Shown in pieces: positions 46,815 through 56,807 of a stretch of 64,000 nt of DNA (the first letter of the stretch is position 1; each line of letters opens with the position of its first letter). This stretch comes from Cliona cf. orientalis (lineage: Eukaryota > Porifera > Demospongiae > Clionaida > Clionaidae), in NCBI GenBank assembly GCA_963930775.1, contig OZ005695.1:9424001-9488000 (forward strand), in the 5' to 3' direction. The notes under the pieces are model-generated. The model did not search any database, was not told the origin of the DNA, and worked only from the letters and a program-made list of their open reading frames with translations. The position numbers and the translations under genes were made by a program.

Positions 46815-48667
46815 ATGAACAGCTTGATAGCAGTACTACTCTCTTTCTGTGTTGTATTCAATCCTGGCAACATCAACACTGCCCTAGGGGACCTTCCAGG
46901 AGAGGGAAACAGTAACTCTAGAATGCTAAGTAAGTTGATATTATGCTATAGTTAGATATCTATGCATAGTATAGCCAAGTCACTTTATATAATACGTATA
47001 TGTATGTTCAGGTTGTGGAAATGGAGAAGTGGTTCTCTCTAACAATCGTACACTAGCCCCACTCGACATGGTGCAAGCATCAAACAGCTTGAATGGTGGG
47101 GGAGATATTATCATAGCAGATGCCACGGATGTATACAGCTCTGGCACTTCGACGTGGTGCACTGACAATAGAGACCCTGATCCATACATTGACCTCCAAT
47201 TTACCTCACCGGTGCTTATCTCTAAGATGTTAACAAGGGGGTATACCCGCCTCAGGATAGTGGGCCTGTCATGCTCAATAAGGCTATACTATGTCACAGA
47301 ATTTACACTGGAATATTCACCACCGGACAACTCATCCGTACTGAATTATTACACATCAACCGAAGACTCAGGAACCCCATCAGAGGATAAAATGGTGAGT
47401 AGGCTAAGAGAAAATCACCATCGCAAAAGAATTATTAGTGATACACTACCATAATATTATGATAATAGTACTTTTCAGCACCTGAGTTCACTACATTGAT
47501 TCCATTTGAGAGACCATTTCTGACTCAGCGAATCCGTATACGACCAGTGGGCTGGTTTGATATTGATGGATTTGATTTGGAGTTTGTGTGCATGGGTGTG
47601 GCTCTGTATGGATGCCTTCAGTCAGAAGGTTTGTACTAATATTATAGTATCACTCGCTTATACTGAATTACATTTTAAAGCGATCACTTTGCTTTGATTT
47701 TTCTCAGTGGTGGAGCAGGGAAATTCTGCAGCTGCCACTACTCAGGGGGCCAGTGACAACCATGCTTTGTCCACAGTCCTGCCTATCACTCTAGTTACTA
47801 TTGCTGGTCTCATTGTGCTGGTGGGGGTGCTAGTCTACCTGCTTGTCAGGAAGCAGAAGATACCAAAGAAGAAAGATGTGCAGCATCCTGATGATGGCTA
47901 CACTTTGCTGGGGAGGTCACAGCAATCGCTAAGCAATGAGCACAACGTTACCGCCACTGCTGTGGAGGGAAATAGGTACATTGAAGTTATTGTGTGTATC
48001 TTTCCATACAGCAGTGTTTGTTATCATTTTATTGTCACACAGGCATACGACAAGACAATCTAGCGTAGTAAAGATTGTTGACAATCCCATATATGGGAAA
48101 GACAGGTATTTGCGGTGCACCATTTTAAGTATAATATTATTGTGACAATATTATTTTGACATTTTCAGGCAGGGAAGTTTGGGTGGGCAATCACACACTT
48201 ACTCCTCTATCAGTGATCCGGGCTATGAACCCATCAATTCCAGTGAGCCACCAGAGACAGTGGGAGGGCAGCCAAGATACCTAGAACAAAGCAACAATTC
48301 AGCTAAAGATGGCAAACTGGATGCCATCACAGAAGTCAGTGAAGAGAATGTGAAAGTCGTGGTCAACTCGAGCTACGAGCCGGTGGAGATGGGCAAACAC
48401 AGTGGAGCCCCAGGCAGATTACTTATTGAAGAGACAGCAACAAGGGCTGATAGCATGGTTGACAATAGAGCGTATAACAGAGAGAGCTACGATGGCAGTC
48501 ATGTGACCAGGCCAGGTGAAGGGAAGGAGGTGGAGAAGGAGGAAAAAGAAGAGGGAGCAGGAGGAGGAGGAGAGGGGGAGTACGAAGCGATCGTTGCACT
48601 TCAGAGCAACTCGAGCTATAACTATGTGACAACAATGCCTCTTCCCAGTCCCAGCAGGGAAGACTGA
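46815..48667 (+). CDS. discoidin-domain receptor-like protein C, NPxY and ITIM-like tail
   Basis: Exons 46815-46929, 47012-47394, 47469-47628, 47708-47975, 48043-48105 and 48169-48667; 1,488 nt, 495 residues. Signal peptide (SLIAVLLSFCVVFNPG). Discoidin domain from SCGNGEVVLSNNRTLAPL through TWCTDNRDPDPYIDLQF, FTLEYSPPDNSS and RIRIRPVGWFD to CMGVALYGC. TM helix LPITLVTIAGLIVLVGVLVY, basic KIPKKK stop-transfer. Tail motifs: GYTLL, DNPIYG (NPxY type), HTYSSI, GYEPI, SSYEPV and SSYNYV (both ITIM-type), EYEAI. The tail also has an acidic Glu/Gly run. The exon 3 acceptor at TAATAG/TACTTT is chosen over the stronger-looking TTTTCAG eight bases on, because only it keeps frame and aligns with genes D-F. 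Confidence 0.75.
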
Positions 48668-49060
48668 TTCAATACTGTTATAGCTACACATACAGCTTAT
48701 ATTATAGTAATTAGCTACAGGTGCTCAATAATGTAATATTACTGGTACCTAGCTACTATATTATATTCAATGCTTGTATAATTGCTATATTATAGACAAT
48801 GCATGAATGGAAGTGTGAAATTAATCATGCATGCACGATATCTACATATACATCGTTTAAGTAATCCCTAACTTATAGCCAGGGCCTAACAACATCCATG
48901 TCCCACACCCTAGTCTATATACAATAATATAATTATGATCGTTATGAGACACAACAAAATGCATTTCTGAGTCACTGTTTAGACCACTCATAACTGTGAG
49001 CCAATTTGTCACATCAGATGACAATTATAAAGAACTATAGCTAGCTATACGTAGCTACTG
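48668..49060. other. spacer between receptor genes C and D
   Basis: 393 bp of A+T-rich non-coding DNA with scattered TAGCTA and ATGCATG words; nothing further assigned. Confidence 0.5.
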
Positions 49061-49643
49061 ATGAAGTTTTATGAACTCTTGAAAATGTATAATATTATCT
49101 TGATGGGAATGCTGTTTAGTTATATTGCCAGTGGTACTGCCCAAGAAGATAGTCTAGGAGAGAGCAACAGCAGTCCCAGGGTGTTTGGTGAGTTGAGCAG
49201 ATAGTTTAATAATACACAGCTATAATCTCTACAATAACTAGCTATCTCTAATGCACAATCAGGTTGTGGAAATGATGCGGTACTTCTCTCAAACAATCGT
49301 ACCTTAGCTCCACTTGAGCTGGTTCAAGCTTCAAACAGCCTGGACCGCATTCAAGCCAGTGCCACAAGAATATATGACTCTATCTTAACGTGGTGTACAG
49401 ACAATGATGACCCTGATCCCTACGTTGACCTACAGTTCACTTCGCCAATACTAGTATCTATGATGATGTCCACTGGCACCATCTTCCCAGATAGGCGCAG
49501 GCCTAGGCTACGGATCTTTTATATCACTAGTTTCACACTTGAGTATTCACCACCTGATAGTTCTTCCATGCTGAAGTATTACACATCAACTGACGAGTCT
49601 GCAACACCAGAGGTGAGTTCATGCATACGTGTGCACCACTTAA

Positions 49644-49698
<55 letters not shown>

Positions 49699-50598
49699 TA
49701 GTATTTCACAGTTCCACATTTCATTACACTTATTCAATTCAAGAGGCCATTTCTGACTCGGCGAATCCGCCTACGACCAGTGGACTGGTTTGATTCAGAC
49801 GGTGATGCCTATCCAGTACAGTACTTGTGCCAGGGTGTGGCTCTGTATGGATGCCTTCAGTCACAAGGTACCGGGGGTGTTCCTTTACTACAGTATTTTT
49901 CATACGTGTACAAATAATTTGCTATGACTACATATCAGTGAAAGCTCCTGTTAGTACATGTAACATAGGAGACACTGACATTAATGCATGCTCTGTTGAT
50001 GCTTTTTCAATATTTAGCTATGGGGGCGGTGGTATATTAGCTTCATGTATTAGTTATGCATCGCATCAATATTACACTATACATGCAGGAGTAGCACGTG
50101 CACACACACAAGTATGATTTTATTATTAGGTCAGAATTCTGATACTATACAAAGCGATAGCAACACTGTGGATCCGGAGAGGGAGTATCATTCCATCATA
50201 ATATTAGCTGCAATTGGCATCGGAGCGGCATTAGCTGGAGCACTGCTCACCATAGCGGTGATGGGCATAGTCTGTTGTTGTTATCAAATCAGGAAACGAC
50301 GGCTTTTAGTGAGGTAAGCTACTGGATAGTAGCAAATGGCATAAATTTGCTATCATGATGAAGGATCGTGTACTATAAGGAAATGTGTGGAAGTTGGATG
50401 ATTATTAATATTGATACATAATATTATTTTTTTTATTGCAGGCAGGACTCCACCATTGCAAATAATACAGCATATGGCATAACCGACAAGCATGAGAACA
50501 TTGAACTACAAGACAATAAGTGCTACAAGTCAATTCAAATTCCAACAGTTGAGCTGAATTCAACTACATCACACGAGCACAATAGAGAGAGTTCATAG
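49061..50598 (+). CDS. discoidin-domain receptor-like protein D (chimeric: C-type ectodomain, A-type tail)
   Basis: Exons 49061-49187, 49263-49612, 49702-49867, 50130-50313 and 50442-50598; 984 nt, 327 residues. Signal peptide (MYNIILMGMLFSYIASGTAQ). The discoidin domain (GCGNDAVLLSNNRTLAPLEL, TWCTDNDDPDPYVDLQF, RIRLRPVDWFD, CQGVALYGC) is close to gene C. The TM and tail, however, match gene A: DPEREYHSIIIL against EREFDPSIII, CCCYQIRK, then AYGITDKHENIELQ against AYGIAQKYNIELQ. The gene therefore looks like a recombinant. The tail is short, with AYGI and CYKSI sites and no NPxY exon. Confidence 0.75.
49650..49693. repeat. (CT)n microsatellite
   Basis: About 22 CT units in the intron 49613-49701 of gene D, just before the acceptor. 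Confidence 0.95.
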
Positions 50599-51055
50599 GA
50601 TAATTAAATTTTATCTGAGTGTACATGACAGTTTGACTCAACATTTCAGTGTGCATGCAAATCAAGCATGACAGTGACAAACCTCTGTAGCTAATGATTG
50701 TCCATAAACTATGGTTGTATAATATTTTATAATATTAATGGGGTTAAAATATCAAATTAAACTTTGTGATTAAGCCCATTGAGTGATTAATCAGCTATGC
50801 AGTGAGTGATATGCCTAGCCTTGTACCCTGGTCCCCTCCTCCTCCTTCCTGGTCTGGGCACAAGGCTAGTGACATACCAAACCTAATTAGCACATTTAAG
50901 ACCTCCCCAGATAATACTATAGTAATGAAGCATGCGGCTGTTTTCACTCAGGTACATTAATTATCGTGCCATAACAGAGATAACTCAGTGTGGCCTAGCT
51001 AGCTAGCTAACTGACATTGGCAAAAACAGAGGACGAAAGAGCTGTAATAGTACAG
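50599..51055. other. spacer between receptor genes D and E (copied again before gene F)
   Basis: 457 bp. Its last 110 bp (CCATAACAGAGATAACT, CTAGCTAACTGACATTGGCA, AAAACAGAGGA) recur before gene F at about 54400-54486, so the promoter of E was duplicated with the gene. Confidence 0.7.
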
Positions 51056-53685
51056 ATGGAAGGTCAAAGATTGTATACTGATGTACTTCAGCTGCTAATG
51101 TGGCCTCTGCTGCTGTCTCTTTCCTTTGGAGTTTCACAGACTACGGCTGAGAGTCGTGAAAGTTTATTAAGTAAGAAATCTACAAAGAATGTAGGCCTAC
51201 ACTGTGTATTTGACTGAGCTCAATCTAATTCCATAGGCTGTAAGACAAATGGAGTATTTCTGTCTTTGAACCGAACTCTGGCACCATTGGGAAGGGTCAC
51301 ATCTTCAAACTATGCCTTTGGTTTTCCAGCCACTGATATCTACAATTTTGGATACGGTGAAGACGAATACATCGATACATGGTGCACGACTCGAGCAAGC
51401 GATCCCGATCCATACGTTGAGCTGAAGCTGACTTCTCCTGTGCTCATCACACAGATACTATTTAGTGGTAGGACGAGCACATTTGGCCCCTTCCATGCAA
51501 CTAATCTCACCCTCGAATACTCTCCACCTGACAACAACACCACACTCAACTATTACACCACAGAAGTTGGAGACATAAAGGTTTGATATTTCATTCTCAA
51601 CATACCAATAATTGTATATACAATGTTATGTCTTGTACTTGTGTTATGGATAAATTAATTATGCTACAGTACTTTGCTGCACCAGACTTGAATACCTTAG
51701 TGCAACTGGAGCGACCTTTACTGACTGAGCGTATTCGCTTGAGGCCAGTGGAATGGTTTGCCAGTGATATTTCTGCAATCAGTACAACACTCGAGTATAT
51801 ATGCTTGGGAGTCGGCCTATATGGTTGCCTCGCCACAGAAAGTAAGAATATTTTATTCTGTACAACATACTGTACGTGCACCATCATGTAGCCATAATAT
51901 TACTATGATAATATTATATGATTTTAGCAGCCACCAGCTTCGGAGTGACAAGCACGACTGTAGAGAGGCAATCTTCCTCTCCGTTTCAATCCGTCACCAC
52001 AGACAACAGTGACAGTGAGATAGTTTCTCAGACTATTGTCAGAGATTATCAGGCTCTGGCTATTGTTCTACCGATTGCTTTGCTCACCATTGCCATCAAT
52101 GCCCTGCTCGTGGGGGTGAGCGTGTACGTCTGTGTCTTCTTAAGGCGACAAAAGGAGACCAACAGAGATGGAATCCGAGAGGAGAAGGTACATGGTTATG
52201 AAAATCTGGAGTGGTCATCAAATTCGAATGATCTAACTGCATCTCGTTATGTGAGCACTCCATTGAAAGGGTGAGCAGATTTTGTGTGAATTCATGCAAA
52301 CTTAGCATGCCCTATACTAATAGTAGCAGCTACAGGCCGTTTTGAATGTATACTGCATGGCCACATATATATCTTGACCTCAGTCAAAGATATTTATATA
52401 CAGCCCTAACTTTAATAGTATATCTGATATGATCCAGCAGGTAAGAGAGTGTGGTCAAGAAGGTAGACAATCTTATCCCGAGCGCATGCGCAGCGGGCAC
52501 GAAAATCGCCATATCTCGCGTTCTAGGCATCTGTGTGTGCTATAATATTAAAGCCGTGATGATAACCAATCGGTAAATATCGGTGAAAACTGGTTTTTAC
52601 GCGCTTCGAATTGCTCAAAAAGGCTTGCTAGCGCTACAAATCGTGCATTTTCTGTTCAGCATGCCTGTGGTCATCGACCACACTCACTCTACTGGCATGT
52701 GCTGATGCAACTGCGCATGCTCAAGCTCAGTGCTGGAAAGGGTCGCCAAGTCATAAAACAGCTCTGCAGTAGAGTGTTGCAATACTACGCGCGTGGGGCA
52801 TGAGCTCTACATAATTATAGTGGAACCAGGTTAGCCTCACATTCAAAGCTTACCACATTTTGTTTCATTATTATTATTATGCTACAATACTTAAATTGCA
52901 GTCCTATTTCTCAGTTGTTGGAAACAGATGTTGATCACAATAATGCACATACCTACAAGTCAGCCAGAGAAACAGGCTACAAGGCAGTCGACCATGATGA
53001 CATGCACACCATTCACGAATCAGGGACTGCAGAAGAAGAAGAAACTATGCTGGATAATCTTGCATACGGGAAGATAGTGAGTGGTGGGGAAGAAGAAATG
53101 ATTGGATTCCCTAAGCTTCATGGTTGGCGCGAGGAAGCTACTGATGATGTGAACCTTAAGAAGAATGAGAGTTACAACGCAGTTTCATACTCTCCAGCAC
53201 AAGATGATGACAAAACAGGCTACGAGGCAGTCGACCATGATGACATGCACACCATTCACGAATCAGGGACTGCAGAAGAAGAAGAAACTATGCTGGATAA
53301 TCTTGCATACGGGAAGATAGTGAGTGGTGGCGAAGAAGAAATGATTGGATTCCCTAAGCTTCATGGTCAGCGCGAGAAAGCTGCTAATGATATGAACCTC
53401 AAGGGGAATGAGAGTTACAATGCAGTTTCATACTCTTCAGTGCAAGATGATGGCAAAACAGGCTACGAGCCAGTCGACCACGATGATATGCACACCATTC
53501 ACGAAACAGGGACTGCTGAGGAGGAAGAAACTATGCTAGACAATCTTGCATACGGGAAGATAGTGGTTGGTGGCGAAGAAGAAATGATTGGGAATGAGAG
53601 TTACAACACAGTTCCATACTCTTCAATGCAAGATGATGAAGAAGAGTATGCCTACCCAGCGTTCAGTGCCATACCACCAGCATAG
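51056..53685 (+). CDS. discoidin-domain receptor-like protein E, expanded ITSM/ITIM-like tail
   Basis: Exons 51056-51170, 51237-51580, 51670-51841, 51931-52270 and 52902-53685; 1,755 nt, 584 residues. Signal peptide region LLMWPLLLSLSFGVSQ. Discoidin domain from SCKTNGVFLSLNRTLAPLGR via TWCTTRASDPDPYVELKL, LTLEYSPPDNN and RIRLRPVEWF to CLGVGLYGC. TM (LAIVLPIALLTIAINALLVG), then HGYENLEW (YxN). The last exon has three 81-residue repeats, each with TGYxxV (ITSM consensus) and NLAYGKI (ITIM consensus), the first two with NESYNAVSY, the third with NESYNTVPY, then EYAYPAFSAIPPA. The exon that in gene F encodes DNPIYG is broken here by an insertion and by a stop; skipping it (57 nt) keeps frame. 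The start could also be upstream, but the ATG at 51056 gives the same N-terminus as gene F. Confidence 0.75.
52475..52825. mobile_element. about 350-bp insertion inside the NPIY exon of gene E
   Basis: Gene F has an uninterrupted GACAATCCCATTTATGGA here; in gene E the block is split, with GACAATC on the left and TGGAACCAG on the right of a G+C-richer insert. The insert contains an inverted pair GAGCGCATGCGCAG (52480-52493) and CTGCGCATGCTC (52711-52722). A TTAT word on both sides may be the target duplication. No coding capacity. Probably a small non-autonomous DNA element, but the family is unknown. Confidence 0.6.
52972..53640 (+). repeat. 243-bp coding tandem repeat in the tail exon of gene E
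   Basis: The ACAGGCTAC unit start recurs at 52972, 53215 and 53458, exactly 243 bp apart. Units 1 and 2 are full (81 codons); unit 3 lacks about 20 codons after EEEMIG. Gene F has a single unit, so the expansion is specific to E. Confidence 0.95.
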
Positions 53686-54486
53686 ACGGCAGGACTCATG
53701 ATATCCATTATTACTTATTATATTTAGCTAGTGAGTCCCTAGGGGCTTAAAACTCTCTTTATTTAGATAGTTATGTGACTTTATTGCAAACTACTAACTT
53801 TATGAATGTATATTTTTTGGTTTTGAGGGAGGCTGTCCCCACCAGCCGAGCTGAATTCAACTATATACCACATGAGCATAATAATGTTATGGAGAGTTCA
53901 TAGAGTAATCTACTAGGCTACCAGTTTTTGACACTTTGTCCAACATTTCAGTATATGCAATTCAAGTTTTACTATGATAAATCTCTGTAATGATTGTTCA
54001 TAAATTAAATTTTTTCGCATTTTGAATAATAATAATATTATTATACAGATGTTGCCTGATTTTATATTGGGCTAAAAATATTAAATCAAGCTCATTCACA
54101 GCAATAAAAGTGAGATTTCCTACACCTTTAGCTACACCTAAGGATATCAGTAGGAAACATTATATAGAGCAAATGTTGCATGAAATTCAGCTCTACAATG
54201 TACATTTTATGCATACTATTATATAATATAATATATGATTTCCAAGATAGGAAATACAACTTTTATGTATACATATTATAGTGACTCATTCATGATTATG
54301 AATTTTGATTTATCAACCAGTGAGTGGCATACCACACCTAATACAATAAGACACCCCCAGATATGGCAACTAGCTGTTTATTCAGCTACATAATTATCAT
54401 GCCATAACAGAGATAACTGCAGCCTACAATGTAGCTAGCTAACTGACATTGGCAAAAACAGAGGAGAAAGAGTTATAATAGGACAG
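53686..54486. other. spacer between receptor genes E and F with duplicated blocks
   Basis: The first 150 bp (GGCAGGACTCATGATATCC, GTGAGTCCCTAGGGGCTTA) recur after gene F at about 56340-56485. The middle holds the leftover of a gene D terminal exon and its 3' flank (53838 to about 54010). The end is the duplicated promoter of E. Confidence 0.75.
53838..53901 (+). pseudogene. relic of the gene D terminal exon
   Basis: GAGCTGAATTCAACTATATA and the following CATGAGCATAATAATG and GAGAGTTCATAG match the last 50 bp of gene D (GAGCTGAATTCAACTACATC, GAGAGAGTTCATAG). The similarity continues into the 3' flank (CAACATTTCAGT, CTCTGTA, ATGATTGT, CATAAA). No other part of gene D is present here, so this is a duplication scar. 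Confidence 0.8.
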
Positions 54487-56339
54487 ATGGAAGGTCAAAA
54501 ATTGTACACTGGCGTACTTAAGCTGCTAATGTGGGCTCTGCTGCTGTCTCTTTCTTTTGGAATTTCACAGATTAAGGCTGAGAGTCGTGAAATTCTAAGT
54601 AAGAAATCTACAAAAATGTATTATACTGCACGTGTATTCGACTGAGCTCAATCTAATATCACAGGCTGTAAGACAAATGGAGTATTTCTGTCTTTGAACC
54701 GAACTCTGGCACCGTTGGGAAGGGTCACATCTTCAAACGATGCCTTTGGTTACCCTGCCACTGATATCTACAACTTTGGATACGGCGAAGACGAATACAT
54801 CGATACATGGTGTACGACTCGAGCAAGCGATCCCGATCCATATGTCGAGCTGGAGCTGACTTCTCCCGTGCTCATCACACAGATACTGTTTAGTGGTAGG
54901 ACGGGCACATCTGGCCTCTTTCATACAACTAATCTCACCCTCGAATACTCTCCGCCTGACAACAACACCATACTCAACTATTACACCACAGAAGCTGGAG
55001 TCATAAAGGTTTGATATTTCATTCTCACACACCAATAATTATACAGCATTATGTCTTATAATATTTGTATTATGGATGTATGGTATTGATTATGCTACAG
55101 TACTTTGCTGCACCAGACTTGAACACCTTAGTGCAACTGGAGCGACCTTTACTGACCGAGCATATTCGCTTGAGACCAGTGGAATGGTTTGCCAGTGCTG
55201 CTTCATCAGTTGAGTATATATGCTTGGGAGTTGGCCTATATGGCTGCCTCGCCACAGAAAGTAAGAATATTTTAGTTTGTACGACATACTCTATGTGCAC
55301 CATCATGTAGCCATAATATTATATTATGATTTTAGCAGCCACCAGCTTGGGAGTGACTAGCACAACTATAGAGAGGCAATCTTCCTCTCCGTTTCAATCC
55401 GTCACCACAGACAACAGTGACAGTGAGATAGCTTCTCAGACTGTCATCAGAGACTACCAGGCTCTGGCTATTGTTCTACCGATTGCTTTGCTCACCATTG
55501 CCATCAATGCCCTGCTCGTGGGGGTGAGTGTGTACATCTGTGTCTTCTTAAGACGACAAAAGGAGACTAATAGAGACGGAGAGGAGAAGGTACACGGTTA
55601 CGAAAATCTGGAGTGGTCATCAAATTCAGTAGAGCTGAATGATCTAACTGCACCTGATTATGTGAATACTCCATCGAAAGGGTGAGCAGATTATTATGCG
55701 AATTCATGCTAACTTAGTATGCCCTATATAACTAGCTATAGCTATTACATACCATTTATCACACTTTATGTATTGCATGGCCATATACCATTATTTTGAC
55801 CTCATTCATAGACTTTACAGCCCTAACTTAGTATATTTGATATGAAATCATATATAGGTCTGGCAGGAAAGAGAGTGTGGTCAAGAAGGTGGACAATCCC
55901 ATTTATGGAAGCAGGTTAGCCTCACATTCATTCGTTAGAATATTAAAGCTTACCATATTTTATTTCATATTATGCTACAATACTTAATTGCAGCCCTATT
56001 TCTCAGTTATTGGAAACAGATGCTGATCACAACAATGCACATATCTACTCGTCAGCCAGTGAAACAGGCTATGAGCCCGTCGACCAAGATGACATGCACA
56101 CCATTCATGAAGCAGGGGAGAAAGATAGTATGCTGTATAATCTTGCATACGGGAAGATGGTGGATGGTCAGGAAGAAGAAATGATTGGATTCCCTACACT
56201 TCATGGCCAGCATGAGGAAGCTGCTGATGATGTGAACCTCAAGGGGAATGAGAGTTACAACACAGTTCCGCCGACTTCAGCGCAAGGTGATGAGGGAGAG
56301 TATGCCTACCCAGCGTTCAGTGCCATACCACCAGCATAG
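54487..56339 (+). CDS. discoidin-domain receptor-like protein F, recent duplicate of E
   Basis: Exons 54487-54598, 54665-55008, 55101-55260, 55339-55681, 55858-55914 and 55994-56339; 1,362 nt, 453 residues. Same signal peptide, discoidin domain, TM and YENLEW as gene E at roughly 90% or more identity, which extends through introns and flanks. Unlike E it has the intact 57-nt exon giving VVKKVDNPIYGS (an NPxY-type motif also seen in gene C), and one copy of the tail unit: TGYEPV (ITSM type), NLAYGKM, NESYNTV, ending EYAYPAFSAIPPA. It is the better model for the ancestral E/F structure. Confidence 0.8.
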
Positions 56340-56807
56340 ATGGCAGGACTCATGATATCCATTATTACTCATTGTATTTAGCTAGTGAGTCCCTAGGGGC
56401 TTAAAACTCTCTTAATTATGTGACTTCATTGTATTGCAAACTACTAACTTTGTGAATGTGTATTTTTTTGGTTTTGAGGGAAGTTGGTAGTCAAGCCTGC
56501 ACAATGCACAATTAAGAGCATGACTGCGTCTACAAAAATGGACTGTGGACTGTGTCATGGCATAATTCCTTCATGGGAAAGCTAAAGCAAGTCCATGCAC
56601 GTATATGGTGCTAAAGGAAATGGTGACTAGGAATTAGCATTACATCACATGATTAATGGCACTTATAACTTAGGTACTGCCAGGAAGTCAACAGTAGTAT
56701 TTAATATATGGGTTGCTAGCTATAGCTGCAGTCCAATTTTGACTAGACTGCAAAACTTTAAGTTGATAAGATAAAGATAATCCAAGAAAGTTATAATATA
56801 GCTGGAC
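56340..56807. other. spacer between receptor genes F and G
   Basis: 468 bp. The first about 145 bp repeat the sequence downstream of gene E. The rest is non-coding and unassigned. Confidence 0.6.

Noticed and set aside
47477-47479. Strong-looking TTTTCAG acceptor in gene C
   Set aside because: Using it breaks the frame and removes residues conserved in D, E and F; the TAATAG acceptor eight to ten bases upstream fits.
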